This document shows positions 8,400 to 17,051 of a stretch of 54,569 nt of DNA, one piece after another. Origin of the DNA: a bacterium. GTDB taxonomy: Bacteria > Patescibacteriota > Minisyncoccia > Portnoybacterales > JAKAHB01. How positions within the stretch are numbered: the stretch's first letter is position 1; each line of letters opens with the position of its first letter. The notes below the pieces were generated by a model. The model was given only the letters and a program-made list of their open reading frames with translations, did no database searches and was not told where the DNA came from. The stretch spans positions 1-54,569 of the forward strand of contig JAKAHB010000001.1 in the NCBI GenBank assembly GCA_021815315.1, in the 5' to 3' direction. Made by a program: the position numbers and the translations under genes.

Positions 8400-9683
8400 T
8401 CAAGGCTCCAATCTTTTGACGTCTCTGGGGAAGAGGATGGCTTCTTTGACCGAATCCAGATTAAACAATTTGTAAAGTAGTCTTTCCGACCCCATGCCCC
8501 AACCACCATGCGGCGGCATAGCGAATTTAAAGGCTTCTAGATAAAAGGTAAAGTCGTCGGGATTAAACCCAAACTTTTTAATGTTGTCCACTAACATGTC
8601 GTATTCGTGAATACGTTGGGCTCCAGTGGCAATCTCAATCCCTCGAAAAAGCAAATCAAAACTTCTGGTTTTGTCGCCGTCAAAAAAATGGTAAAAAGGT
8701 CTGTCGCCAACAGGATACTTGGTTAAAAAAATAAAGTCCGACCCGAGTTCTTCCTTCGCGTATTGGCCGGCCAGCTTTTCTCCTTCCGGATCAATGTCGG
8801 TGTCAGCCGGGACTTCGTAATTATATTTTTCCTTGATTATCTTTTTTATCTCCGTCAACTCCAGCGCCGGAAACTTACCTCCGGGAAATAAAACCGGTTC
8901 AACGGTTCTGCTTTCTAAAATTTCTGCTTGTTCCTCGGCTACAAAATTAAATAGGCTTCTTAGACAGTTTTCCAGCATCTCCATCACGTCCTGCTCGTTT
9001 TCAATGAAGCCCATTTCACCGTCCAAAGAAACATATTCGTTTACGTGACGGCTGGTGAAGTGTTTTTCTGCCCTAAAAACGGTACCAATTTCAAAAACTC
9101 TTTCATAGATACCGGTAGCAATCTGTTTGTAAAATTGCGGACTTTGGGCCAAGAAGGCTCGCTTGCCGAAATAATTAACCGAAAAGACATTGGATCCCCC
9201 TTCCGAAGCCGCTCCTAAAATCTTGGGGGTTTTTATTTCAATAAAACCGTTCTCTCTCATAAAGCGGCTGTAGCCTTCCAGAATAGAACCGTAAACCCTG
9301 AAAATGTCTCTTTGCGTTTCGTGGCGCAAAGAGAGCGGCCGGTGGTCCAACAGAGTGTTGATGTTTAAGTTGAGCTCTTTTTTAGAAAGGTCAAAGGGGT
9401 AATCTTCTTTCACCGCGGTTATTGTCTCCAGTTTTTGACCCTCCAGCTCAACTCCGCCGGGAGCACGTTCTTCTCTCTTCACTTTCCCGGATAATTTAAC
9501 GATCGAGCCAACTTTAATTTCCGCTGGTTCTTTTTCAAAAACGGCCTGAACCAGCCCTTCTTTGTCCTGCAAAACCGCAAAGGTAATACCGCCCATTTTG
9601 CGTAGAGCGTAAAGCCGGCCAAGCAGCGATACTTCTTGACCAATTTTTTCTTCAAGCTGGTTTGACAAAATTCTTGGTTGCAT
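8400..9683 (-). CDS. aspS: Aspartyl-tRNA synthetase, archaeal-type (possibly non-discriminating)
   Basis: About 427 residues. An N-terminal OB-fold anticodon-binding domain (GQEVSLLGRLYALRKMGGITF) is followed by a class IIb catalytic domain: motif 2 VFRAEKHFTSRHVNEY and motif 3 GGWGMGSERLLYKLF. It lacks the ~120-residue GAD insertion of ordinary bacterial AspRS (~590 aa) and so matches the short archaeal/eukaryotic form. Enzymes of this form are often non-discriminating, charging tRNA-Asn as well, with GatCAB completing the reaction. Whether that holds here cannot be read safely. I start at the ATG at 9683; the TTG at 9716 adds 11 residues that do not fit the family start. Confidence 0.9.
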   Translation of the reverse strand: MQPRILSNQLEEKIGQEVSLLGRLYALRKMGGITFAVLQDKEGLVQAVFEKEPAEIKVGSIVKLSGKVKREERAPGGVELEGQKLETITAVKEDYPFDLSKKELNLNINTLLDHRPLSLRHETQRDIFRVYGSILEGYSRFMRENGFIEIKTPKILGAASEGGSNVFSVNYFGKRAFLAQSPQFYKQIATGIYERVFEIGTVFRAEKHFTSRHVNEYVSLDGEMGFIENEQDVMEMLENCLRSLFNFVAEEQAEILESRTVEPVLFPGGKFPALELTEIKKIIKEKYNYEVPADTDIDPEGEKLAGQYAKEELGSDFIFLTKYPVGDRPFYHFFDGDKTRSFDLLFRGIEIATGAQRIHEYDMLVDNIKKFGFNPDDFTFYLEAFKFAMPPHGGWGMGSERLLYKLFNLDSVKEAILFPRDVKRLEP

Positions 9684-9744
9684 AACAGGTTTATGGTAGC
9701 AAAAAAGACGCCCCAAAGCAAGAAGCGAAAATGATTTTTTGACC

Positions 9745-9772
9745 TTGAAAAAAAGCTTATTTGTGACATAAT
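9745..9772 (+). promoter_or_regulatory. Candidate promoter for the penicillin-binding protein gene
   Basis: TTGAAA (9745-9750) and CATAAT (9767-9772) are separated by 16 bases. The predicted start of transcription is only a few bases before the ATG at 9783, so the message would be nearly leaderless. Confidence 0.4.
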
Positions 9773-9782
9773 TAAGGCTGTT

Positions 9783-12380
9783 ATGAGAAAAGTCACTAAG
9801 CTATTCGCCCGTTTTAAATTAAAGCGTTGGCAGAGCAAAGAGCTAAACCGCTTTCCCGCCTCAAAAAAGGGCCGCCGGAAAACCCGTTTTAAAAAAGTTG
9901 TTAAAATCTTCGGTTTTTTCTGCCTGGGATTTTTTATTGTCGTCCTCGCTCTTTTTGTTTATTTTGCTAAAGATTTGCCGGATCCTAAAAAAATCCAGGA
10001 AAGAAAAATGTTGGAGTCAACAAAAATCTACGACCGCACCGGCGAGATTCTGCTTTATGAAATCCACGGCGAAGAAAAGAGAACTGTTATTCCTCTGGAA
10101 AAAGTTTCTCCCAATCTGATTAACGCCTCTTTGGCCACCGAAGACGCTAATTTTTATCATCACTTCGGGATAGACTTAAAAGGTTTACTACGAGGCGCTT
10201 TTCTTTCTTTGACCGGCAGTTCTCTGCAAAGCGGCTCCACCATCACTCAACAGTTTGTGAAGCAGTCTATTCTCTCTTCCGAACAAACTTTTTCTCGCAA
10301 GATAAAGGAAATTATTCTTTCCATCGAACTGGAGATGAGGTATTCAAAGCACGACATTCTGGAGCTCTATCTCAACCAAATTCCCTACGGCTCTAATCTT
10401 TACGGCGTTGAAGCGGCCGCCCAAGGTTTCTTCGGCAAGAATGCCAAAGATTTAACTATCGCCGAAGCCGCCGTTTTAGCCTCTCTCCCTAAGGCGCCGA
10501 CTTATTACTCTCCTTATGGCTCTCACCCGGAAAAGCTGCAGGCCAGGAAAGAGTATGTCATCGACCGAATGGCCAAGCTGGGAATGATCACTTCGGAACA
10601 AGCCGAGGAAGCCAAAAAGCAAGAGCTGGTTTTTTCCGAAAATCGTTCCGGCATCAAGGCTCCTCATTTTGTCATGTTTGTGAAAGAATATCTGGAGGAA
10701 AAATACGGGCAAGACTACCTGGAACAATCCGGTCTGTCTGTTTACACGACGCTTGATTGGGATTTGCAACAAGCCGCCGAAAAGGCCGTTACCGAGGGAG
10801 CGGCGAAAAACGAAAAAAGATTTGGCGCACATAACGCCTCGCTGGTTTCTCTTGATCCCAAAACCGGTCAAATTCTGGCTATGGTTGGTTCCAAAAATTA
10901 TTTTGATTTAAAAAATGATGGCAACGTTAACGTTGCCATTCGCCCCCGACAACCAGGATCGTCTTTCAAGCCCTTCGCTTACGCTACTGCCTTTAAAAAG
11001 GGTTTTTCGCCGGATACCGTTTTATTTGACGTTCAAACCAACTTTTCCGACGATCCCGCCAACCCCTATATCCCCCAAAACTACTCCGGGACTTTTTCGG
11101 GCCCGGTAAGCATGCGCAACGCTTTGGCCAAACCGCTTAATATTCCCGCCGTAAAAACGCTTTACCTGGCAGGCCTGAAAGACACCATAAAACAAGCCAC
11201 CGCCATGGGCATTAGCACCCTGGACAATCCAGACCGTTTTGGCTTGGCTTTAGTTTTGGGAGGCGGAGAAGTCAAGCTTCTTGAAGAGACTGCCGCTTAT
11301 GGCGTTTTTGCCACCGAGGGAATAAAAAATGAAACCGCTTCCATTCTAAAAATTGTCGACCGCCAGGGAAAGATCGTTGAAGATCTAAAACAGACTCCCA
11401 GGCGGGTGCTTGACCAGCAGGTTGCCAGACAAATCAGCAGTGTTTTGTCCGACAACACTGCCCGCGCTCCAGTTTTTGGACCCAATTCCGCCCTTAACCT
11501 AGGAAACATAACCGCCGCCGTAAAAACCGGGACCACCGATGAATATCGCGACGCCTGGACGGTTGGCTACACCCCGTCAATTGTTGCCGGTGTTTGGGTT
11601 GGCAATAATAATAACGCCAAGATGAACAAAGCGGACGGTTCATACGCTGCCGCGCCCATTTGGAATGATTTTATGAAAAGCTCCTATGCTCTAAAGCGCA
11701 AACAGGAAGAGACGAAGAAACAAAAAGAAAACTATTTCAGCCTGCCCCAAGACGACGAGGGCTTCGCTCCCCCCGAAACCAAACTCCTGCCTAACAAGCC
11801 CATGCTGAACGGACAGCCCGTCGCAGAAAAGGTTCTTAATATCGATGCCTCTTCCGGAGAGTTGGCCACCGAAAATACGCCGCCGGAGTTAATTCAACAA
11901 AAGACGTTCAAAGAGGCGCACTGTATTCTCTATTACGTCGACAAAAACGACCCCCAAGGGGAACGCCCGAAAAATCCAGCCAGTGATCCACAGTTTAATA
12001 ATTGGGAAGTCGGCGTTGCCGCTTGGGCGCAAAGCGCCGGTTTGCTCGGAGAACAACCACCGACAATTTCCGACACCACCCATACCGACGCTGCCAATAA
12101 ACCAGTCTTAACAATAACCAAACCGCTTGATAACGAAGAAATTACTCAAGAAATTTTGCACACTGAATTTTCGCTTGTTTCCAAAACAGATATTAAACAA
12201 ATTGATTTTTTTATTGACGACTCTTTCATCGCCAGTAGGTCGGGCCTCGTTTCTACCATTGACCTATCTTTAAGAGGTCTTGGACGCGGTTCCCATACTT
12301 TAAAGATCAAAGCCTATGATAAAAATTTAAACAGCGGCCAAGCCAGTGTTGACTTCTCGTATAAACCGCCTATTAAATGA
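9783..12380 (+). CDS. Class A penicillin-binding protein (transglycosylase-transpeptidase) with C-terminal Ig-like domain
   Basis: 865 residues. It has a basic cytosolic N-terminus and one membrane helix at ~38-62 (VVKIFGFFCLGFFIVVLALF). The GT51 domain has the catalytic Glu120 in TEDANFYHHFG and further motifs GSTITQQFVKQ and ELYLNQIPYGSNLYGVE. The transpeptidase domain has the active Ser393 in GSSFKPF (SxxK) and KTGTT at 581-585. The second motif, normally SxN, reads K-P-L-N (P451-L452-N453), so its Ser is replaced by Pro. A disordered linker at ~640-760 leads to a C-terminal Ig-like beta domain (~775-865). It polymerises and cross-links peptidoglycan outside the membrane. It stands alone between a promoter and a strong terminator. 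Confidence 0.92.
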   Translation: MRKVTKLFARFKLKRWQSKELNRFPASKKGRRKTRFKKVVKIFGFFCLGFFIVVLALFVYFAKDLPDPKKIQERKMLESTKIYDRTGEILLYEIHGEEKRTVIPLEKVSPNLINASLATEDANFYHHFGIDLKGLLRGAFLSLTGSSLQSGSTITQQFVKQSILSSEQTFSRKIKEIILSIELEMRYSKHDILELYLNQIPYGSNLYGVEAAAQGFFGKNAKDLTIAEAAVLASLPKAPTYYSPYGSHPEKLQARKEYVIDRMAKLGMITSEQAEEAKKQELVFSENRSGIKAPHFVMFVKEYLEEKYGQDYLEQSGLSVYTTLDWDLQQAAEKAVTEGAAKNEKRFGAHNASLVSLDPKTGQILAMVGSKNYFDLKNDGNVNVAIRPRQPGSSFKPFAYATAFKKGFSPDTVLFDVQTNFSDDPANPYIPQNYSGTFSGPVSMRNALAKPLNIPAVKTLYLAGLKDTIKQATAMGISTLDNPDRFGLALVLGGGEVKLLEETAAYGVFATEGIKNETASILKIVDRQGKIVEDLKQTPRRVLDQQVARQISSVLSDNTARAPVFGPNSALNLGNITAAVKTGTTDEYRDAWTVGYTPSIVAGVWVGNNNNAKMNKADGSYAAAPIWNDFMKSSYALKRKQEETKKQKENYFSLPQDDEGFAPPETKLLPNKPMLNGQPVAEKVLNIDASSGELATENTPPELIQQKTFKEAHCILYYVDKNDPQGERPKNPASDPQFNNWEVGVAAWAQSAGLLGEQPPTISDTTHTDAANKPVLTITKPLDNEEITQEILHTEFSLVSKTDIKQIDFFIDDSFIASRSGLVSTIDLSLRGLGRGSHTLKIKAYDKNLNSGQASVDFSYKPPIK

Positions 12381-12407
12381 TCGGGCAGTTGAGTCAACAG
12401 TCTTTTT

Positions 12408-12449
12408 AAATTAATAAACCCCCGCCTTTGGGCGGGGGTTTATTAATTT
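12408..12449. terminator. Strong bidirectional intrinsic terminator
   Basis: A perfect 19-base stem (12408-12426 and 12431-12449) is closed by a four-base TTTG loop. A GC core (CCCCCGCC/GGCGGGGG) is flanked by A- and T-rich ends, giving a T-rich tail on both strands. It serves the convergent PBP and 4-TM protein genes. Confidence 0.9.
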
Positions 12450-12458
12450 TTAGAAAGA

Positions 12459-12800
12459 TTAATTGCCTTTCAAAAATGTCCCCATCAAAGCGTTAACTAC
12501 CGCCAGCACAACACCAAAAATTAACGCCGACCAGAAAGAAGCGACTACCAGGCCGGGGACAACAGACCCCGCCAGCATAATTAGCAAAGCGTTAACCACC
12601 AAAGTAAAGAGACCCATCGTCAGAATATTTATTGGCAGAGTCAAAAGAAGCAAAAACGGCCTTAGAAAGAAATTGAACGCCCCCAAAACAACCGCGAAAA
12701 CTAACGCTGGAAAAAACCCCGCCACTGTTACGCCGTGAACCAAATAAGCGGAAAGTAGAACCGCTAATATTCTGATAATTAGATTGATCAACAGTTTCAT
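12459..12800 (-). CDS. Four-helix membrane protein of the phage-holin-like PF04020 family
   Basis: 113 residues that are almost entirely hydrophobic, with four transmembrane helices. Conserved N-rich turns (FNFFLRPFLLLLTLPINILT and VVNALLIMLAG) are typical of the widespread 'phage holin family' or mycobacterial 4-TMS group. Despite the name, such genes are chromosomal in most bacteria and there is no phage gene nearby. The function is not known; membrane homeostasis is a guess from its neighbour. The antiporter gene ends 21 bases upstream on the same strand, so the two form a small operon. Confidence 0.8.
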   Translation of the reverse strand: MKLLINLIIRILAVLLSAYLVHGVTVAGFFPALVFAVVLGAFNFFLRPFLLLLTLPINILTMGLFTLVVNALLIMLAGSVVPGLVVASFWSALIFGVVLAVVNALMGTFLKGN

Positions 12801-12821
12801 TAAGGTTATTTAAAATAATTA

Positions 12822-13868
12822 TTAAGGATGGAAAAAGAAGGCCACCGCAATAATTGCGTAGGCAACAATTAACTGCAAGCCTTCCAGCCAATTGCTTTCT
12901 CCATCTTCCACCACTAAATTCGCGATTAGAACCGAAAGCACAATGGCTATTAGCTCAAAAGTATTAAAGACCAAACTCATTTGCTCCTTAAAGAATAAAC
13001 TAAATAATACCAAGACTGGGGCAACGAACATCACAATTTGGCTAGCCGAACCGACAGAAACAGCCAGCGCCAAGTCCATTTTATTCTTTCGCGCCATAAT
13101 GATGGCCGATGTGTGTTCCGCAGCGTTGCCAATAATGGCCACCACCACCACGCCGATAAACAGCTCTGTCCACCCCAGATTTTTTACTAACGGCTCGATA
13201 GAATCAACTAAAATTTTAGACATCCCGGCCACAGCCAAAGTGGCGCCGATTAAAATACTGATGCTTTTTAATTTGCTCCATTTAGCCTCCAGCTTGCCGA
13301 CTTCTTGAGCATAGAGATGTTTATGCGTGAATAATGAGAAAAAAATACTGGCCAAGTAAACCAACAACATAAAAATAGCGACAAAAACACTTAGCTTTTC
13401 CACCACCAGACTGTTTGCCCCGGGAGCAGTCTGTAAAAATATGGCTGGTATAACCAGGGCAATCACAGCTAAAAGCAAGGTCGCGGCGTTGGCCAGAGCA
13501 CCAGTTCTATTAAAAGTCTGCTTTTCCTTCCCCCACCCACCGACCAGCATGGACATTCCCATAACCAACAAAAGATTACCCACAATGGCGCCCGTGATGG
13601 AGGCTTTTACCACCTCCAACAACCCAGCCTGGATAGCAAAAACACTAATAATAAGCTCGGTGATATTCCCGAAGGTGGCGCTCAAAAAGCCTCCAAGAGC
13701 TGGGCCGGCATAAACGGTTATTTCCTCCGTCGCTTCCCCAATATATTTTGCCAGGGGAATAATGGCTAAGGCAGCTAACAAAAAAATAACCGTTGCTGAC
13801 CAGTGAAAAAAATTGGCCGCCAGAGCCAGAGGAATAAAGACAAACATTCCGACAAAAAATTTGTTCAT
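12822..13868 (-). CDS. Calcium/proton antiporter of the CaCA (CAX) family
   Basis: 348 residues, about eleven hydrophobic helices. The two inverted-repeat ion-binding motifs of the CaCA superfamily are present: SATFGNITELIISVFAIQ near residue 65 and IIGNAAEHTSAIIMA near residue 245. The G-N-x-x-E of each holds the cation-coordinating Glu. Length and motif spacing match bacterial CAX exchangers, which expel Ca2+ from the cytosol using the proton gradient. It precedes the small 4-TM gene in the same operon. An EF-hand-like Ca2+ protein occurs in the secretion operon at 34.2-35.1 kb, but no functional link is shown. Confidence 0.88.
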   Translation of the reverse strand: MNKFFVGMFVFIPLALAANFFHWSATVIFLLAALAIIPLAKYIGEATEEITVYAGPALGGFLSATFGNITELIISVFAIQAGLLEVVKASITGAIVGNLLLVMGMSMLVGGWGKEKQTFNRTGALANAATLLLAVIALVIPAIFLQTAPGANSLVVEKLSVFVAIFMLLVYLASIFFSLFTHKHLYAQEVGKLEAKWSKLKSISILIGATLAVAGMSKILVDSIEPLVKNLGWTELFIGVVVVAIIGNAAEHTSAIIMARKNKMDLALAVSVGSASQIVMFVAPVLVLFSLFFKEQMSLVFNTFELIAIVLSVLIANLVVEDGESNWLEGLQLIVAYAIIAVAFFFHP

Positions 13869-13878
13869 AGCCTTGGCC

Positions 13879-13916
13879 GTTTTCTTAGTTTTTAAAAATT
13901 TAAAGACTAAGAAAAC
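13879..13916 (-). terminator. Hairpin between dciA and the antiporter gene
   Basis: GTTTTCTTAGT (13879-13889) pairs perfectly with ACTAAGAAAAC (13906-13916). It lies just after the dnaN-dciA unit on the minus strand and could end that transcript. No clear T tract follows, so its strength is doubtful. Confidence 0.4.
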
Positions 13917-13939
13917 CGAATTAAAAAATCGAAAACCAA

Positions 13940-14233
13940 TTAACTAATAAATCTTATTTTACTAATCTTGTCTCTGCCAATTTTTTTCCTCAACCAAGTC
14001 AAGATTTTTTCTTGTCGCAGATTAAACTCGCAAGCCCAAGATGAGTTTAAACAATCCACCACTAAGGTTTTATCCTTAAACGATACCGGTTTTGATTTTT
14101 TAACAAAAGGTTGGCCGAAACAACCGCTTATCTGCTCGTCCCATTGCGTGAAAATCTCGCTTTCTTCCAGCCCTTCTTTTACTTTTAAACGGCTGGCTGC
14201 TTGAGGAATTATTCTTTTTAAATCAATCCACAT
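13940..14233 (-). CDS. dciA: DciA/DUF721-family protein, probable replicative helicase loader
   Basis: 97 residues, the short form of the DUF721 family. The conserved core is visible: a helical N-terminus, W-D-E-Q-I followed by KSKPVSFKDKTLVVDCLNSS, then WACEFNLRQEKILTWL, with the Trp and the L-V-V-strand typical of DciA. DciA is the ancestral loader or stimulator of the DnaB helicase in bacteria that lack DnaC or DnaI. Position supports this: its ATG starts two bases before the dnaN stop codon ends the upstream gene, and dnaA lies beyond dnaN, so the three form the initiation cluster. Confidence 0.8.
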   Translation of the reverse strand: MWIDLKRIIPQAASRLKVKEGLEESEIFTQWDEQISGCFGQPFVKKSKPVSFKDKTLVVDCLNSSWACEFNLRQEKILTWLRKKIGRDKISKIRFIS

Positions 14234-14234
14234 C

Positions 14235-15350
14235 TTAAACAGCCTTTATGGGCATAATTAAATAAAGGTAGCTGCTATCAACCGAAGAACGTATGATGCC
14301 AGGAGATGTTTCATTACTAAAACCCAAGAGCGCTTTTTTGCCGGTTAAGTTGCTTAAGCCCTCCAGCAGATAACGGTAATTAAAGCCAATTTCAAAAGCT
14401 TCTTTTTTATTCGCTTTCTCTATCTCTATTTCTAGCTCTGATTCGTTGGTTCCTAAGTCGGGATCCGCAGCTAAAATAACCAGCTTTTTCTTTTTTAAAT
14501 TAAAAGATAATTTTACCTCATTTATTTTACTGCCAAAAACACTAGCCAAACGTACGCTGTTTATGAGCTGGTCTTTGTCTAGTTTAAAAATAAATTCTGT
14601 TTCGCCGGGGATAATCTGCTGGTAGTCCGGATAGGAACCGTCAATAAGCCGGGACACAAGCTGAATCTCGCCTGTTTCAAAGAAAACCTGGTTATTTTCA
14701 AAGGTTATTTTTATCTTATTATTGGGGTCGTCACTTAAAATTTTTATTAATTCTTGGATAGTGCGCTGAGGGATAATTTGACTAATATCTTCTGTCCCCT
14801 CGGGCCTTATTATTCTTTTTTCAGCCAAACGAAAACTATCCGTGGCTACAAATTTTATTCCAGACTTGTCACTATTAAAAAGAATTCCAGTTATCTCCGG
14901 CCGAGAATCCGACAAAGAAGTTATTCCTACCACAGACAAAAGCGCGTCTTTCAAAGTTTTATTTTCTATAATTGAAAAGTTTTTTTGGGTCGTTTTGGGA
15001 ATAATAGGAAATTCTTCTGCGGTTAAACCATTAATTTCAGCTTTAAAATTATCGCTATTAATTTTAAGAACGCTCTTTTTTACCTCCAATTCTACTTTTT
15101 TATTAGGTAGGTTATTAATAAAAGAGGTGATAGTTTTTGCTGGAATTGTTATTTTACCCTCTTTGTCTATTTTTCCAGAAACATTTGCGCTAATACCAAC
15201 CTCCAAATTAGTTGAAAATATTTTTATTTTACCCCCAGACACATCAATTAAAATATTATTTAATATTGGTAAAATTAAATTCTTACCAATAATATTACTA
15301 GCTATATTTAAAACTTTTTTTAAATTTTCTTGAAGACAAGTTATTTTCAT
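14235..15350 (-). CDS. dnaN: DNA polymerase III beta subunit (sliding clamp)
   Basis: 371 residues, the normal three-domain clamp length. Recognisable segments are MKITCLQENLKKVLNIASNI at the start, KGKITIPAKTI-like and PAKTITSFINNLP in domain I, SDSRPEITGILFN and FVATDSFRLAEK in domain II, and LIDGSYPDYQQIIP before domain III. The C-terminus SSYLYLIMPIKAV is the usual clamp end. It forms the dimeric ring that tethers the replicative polymerase. The gene is clearly more AT-rich than its neighbours, as are the sequences on both sides of it. A TAAACA-17-TATACT promoter (15399-15427, minus strand) is a candidate within the gap to dnaA. Confidence 0.96.
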   Translation of the reverse strand: MKITCLQENLKKVLNIASNIIGKNLILPILNNILIDVSGGKIKIFSTNLEVGISANVSGKIDKEGKITIPAKTITSFINNLPNKKVELEVKKSVLKINSDNFKAEINGLTAEEFPIIPKTTQKNFSIIENKTLKDALLSVVGITSLSDSRPEITGILFNSDKSGIKFVATDSFRLAEKRIIRPEGTEDISQIIPQRTIQELIKILSDDPNNKIKITFENNQVFFETGEIQLVSRLIDGSYPDYQQIIPGETEFIFKLDKDQLINSVRLASVFGSKINEVKLSFNLKKKKLVILAADPDLGTNESELEIEIEKANKKEAFEIGFNYRYLLEGLSNLTGKKALLGFSNETSPGIIRSSVDSSYLYLIMPIKAV

Positions 15351-15615
15351 GAAACTAATTTTTAATAATAGTTATATTTATTTATTAAAAAAATTATTAG
15401 TATAATTAGTTAAAACTTTTCTGTTTAAAACTCGGTAAAGTTATTATTAGTCATAATAAAATAAATAATAACTCGTATAAAAAACTGTGAAGAAGTGGGT
15501 GGAAAAGGTGTTATTAATTTTTTCAATAAAATTAGTTTTAAAGTTATTATATATTTATAGTCGGCCACTCAACAGGTTTTTCCCACTACTATCCACGGGT
15601 TTTTTAAATAACTAA
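15351..15615. other. AT-rich dnaA-dnaN gap, candidate origin of replication (oriC)
   Basis: 265 bases of very AT-rich sequence with no gene. Between about 15520 and 15560 there is an almost pure A/T run suited to unwinding. Degenerate DnaA-box-like sites lie close to the dnaA end, for example CTATCCACG (15589-15597, two mismatches from TTATCCACA) and a GGTGGAAAA on the other orientation near 15508. Better boxes lie on the far side of dnaA. The dnaA-dnaN gap is a usual place for oriC, but no array of perfect boxes is seen. Confidence 0.45.
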
Positions 15616-16986
15616 TTAGGAATTATAAATCCTTTCTTTTATTAAATTAATTTCTCGTTGAATGTTTTCGTTTATTTTCACTTCAGCCCCAATTTTTTCG
15701 CAGGCGTAGATAACGGTTGTGTGATCACGGCCGCCAAGCTTCTCGCCAATAAACGGATAAGAACTGCGCAATTCTGTCCGCATAAGATACATAGCAATTT
15801 GTCTGGGCCAGACAACCTCTTTGCGCCGGCACTTTTCAATTAAATTATGAGCGCCGATGTCGTAGAATTCAGCGACAGATTTTAAAATTACTTTATGGTT
15901 GGTCAATTTTTTTGGAGCGTTGATAATAGTTCCAAGAATCCTTTTAATTTGGTTGGAGTCAGGTAAAACATTATTTATTTGATAATGAGCCTTAATTCTA
16001 TTAAGGGCACCCTCCAATTCGCGAATATTGGTTTGAATATGGCTAGCGATATACGTCAAAATATCTTCTTCTAGGGCTAGTCCCTGCTGAACGGCTTTGC
16101 TTTTTAGAATCGCGATGCGAGTTTCTAAGTCGGGAAAAGAAATATCGGCGATCATTCCTCCTTCAAAACGAGAGCGGAGCCTTTCTTCCAGGGTGGCAAT
16201 GGCTTTTGGGGGGCGGTCAGAACTAATAATAATTTGCTTGTTGGCTTGGTAGAGGGTATTAAAAGTGTAAAAAAATTCTTCTTGGGTCTTTTCTTTTCCA
16301 GCTAGAAATTGCACGTCATCAATAATCAGCATGTCTATTTGCTGATACTTCTTTTTAAACTCTTCCATCTTTCCTTGGTGTAGAGCATTAACCAGCTCAC
16401 CTGTAAATTTGTCGGAGCTTATATATTTAACCTTGAAGCCTTTATGGGTATTGGCGATAGCGTTGCCTGTGGCCTGCAAGAGGTGGGTTTTTCCCAGCCC
16501 CACCCCACCGTAGATAAAGAGTGGATTATAGACTTGGCCCGGTTTCTTTATAACCGCTTGAGAAGCTGCTTGGGCTAATTCGTTGAAGGGGCCAACCACA
16601 AAATCGTCAAAAGTATATTTGCTATTAAGGTTGGTTTCTTTGTTCGCCTCCAGTTCTTGAAAACCGGGTTGTTGGGGAGAAGGTTCTTTTTTGGTTGGCT
16701 TGGTCTTTTCTTTAGAAGCAGAAACTTCTTTTAAGGAGCCGATAGAGCCGATAATGAAATTGACATCTTTGATTTCCGGCGAGAGATTACGTAAAGACTT
16801 TAGAATAAGTTTATTATATTTATTTTCCAGCCACTCTTTACTAAAGCCGTTGGGGGTGACAACAATTGCTACCCCATCTTTTATTTTTTGGATAGCCGTG
16901 TTTTTAAACCAAGTGATAAAATTGGCCTTGGAGACATTGAGCTCCACCTCACCCAGAGCGGTTTTCCATAATTCTAATTTATCCAT
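15616..16986 (-). CDS. dnaA: Chromosomal replication initiator DnaA
   Basis: 456 residues with all four domains. Domain I (LWKTALGEVELNVSKANFITWF) recruits partners. A short linker is rich in K, S, P and Q. Domain III is AAA+ with Walker A GGVGLGKTHLLQATG (~159), Walker B MLIIDDVQFLAGKEKTQEEFF and the sensor region ERLRSRFEGGMIADI. Domain IV is the helix-turn-helix with the signature GGRDHTTVIYACEKI that reads DnaA boxes. It opens oriC and starts replication. It diverges from rpmH and is followed by dnaN. The leader between its probable promoter and its ATG contains a terminator-like hairpin (separate entry). Confidence 0.97.
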   Translation of the reverse strand: MDKLELWKTALGEVELNVSKANFITWFKNTAIQKIKDGVAIVVTPNGFSKEWLENKYNKLILKSLRNLSPEIKDVNFIIGSIGSLKEVSASKEKTKPTKKEPSPQQPGFQELEANKETNLNSKYTFDDFVVGPFNELAQAASQAVIKKPGQVYNPLFIYGGVGLGKTHLLQATGNAIANTHKGFKVKYISSDKFTGELVNALHQGKMEEFKKKYQQIDMLIIDDVQFLAGKEKTQEEFFYTFNTLYQANKQIIISSDRPPKAIATLEERLRSRFEGGMIADISFPDLETRIAILKSKAVQQGLALEEDILTYIASHIQTNIRELEGALNRIKAHYQINNVLPDSNQIKRILGTIINAPKKLTNHKVILKSVAEFYDIGAHNLIEKCRRKEVVWPRQIAMYLMRTELRSSYPFIGEKLGGRDHTTVIYACEKIGAEVKINENIQREINLIKERIYNS

Positions 16987-17051
16987 GGTGAAAGAAGTTT
17001 AGACTCAGTTTTAATTTAGACGTTAGCGAGGGCGAGCCTCAAGATAGGCGC

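Noticed and set aside
12459-12800. Prophage remnant because of the 'phage holin' family name.
   Set aside because: No endolysin, integrase, capsid or tail gene lies nearby, and this family is commonly chromosomal.
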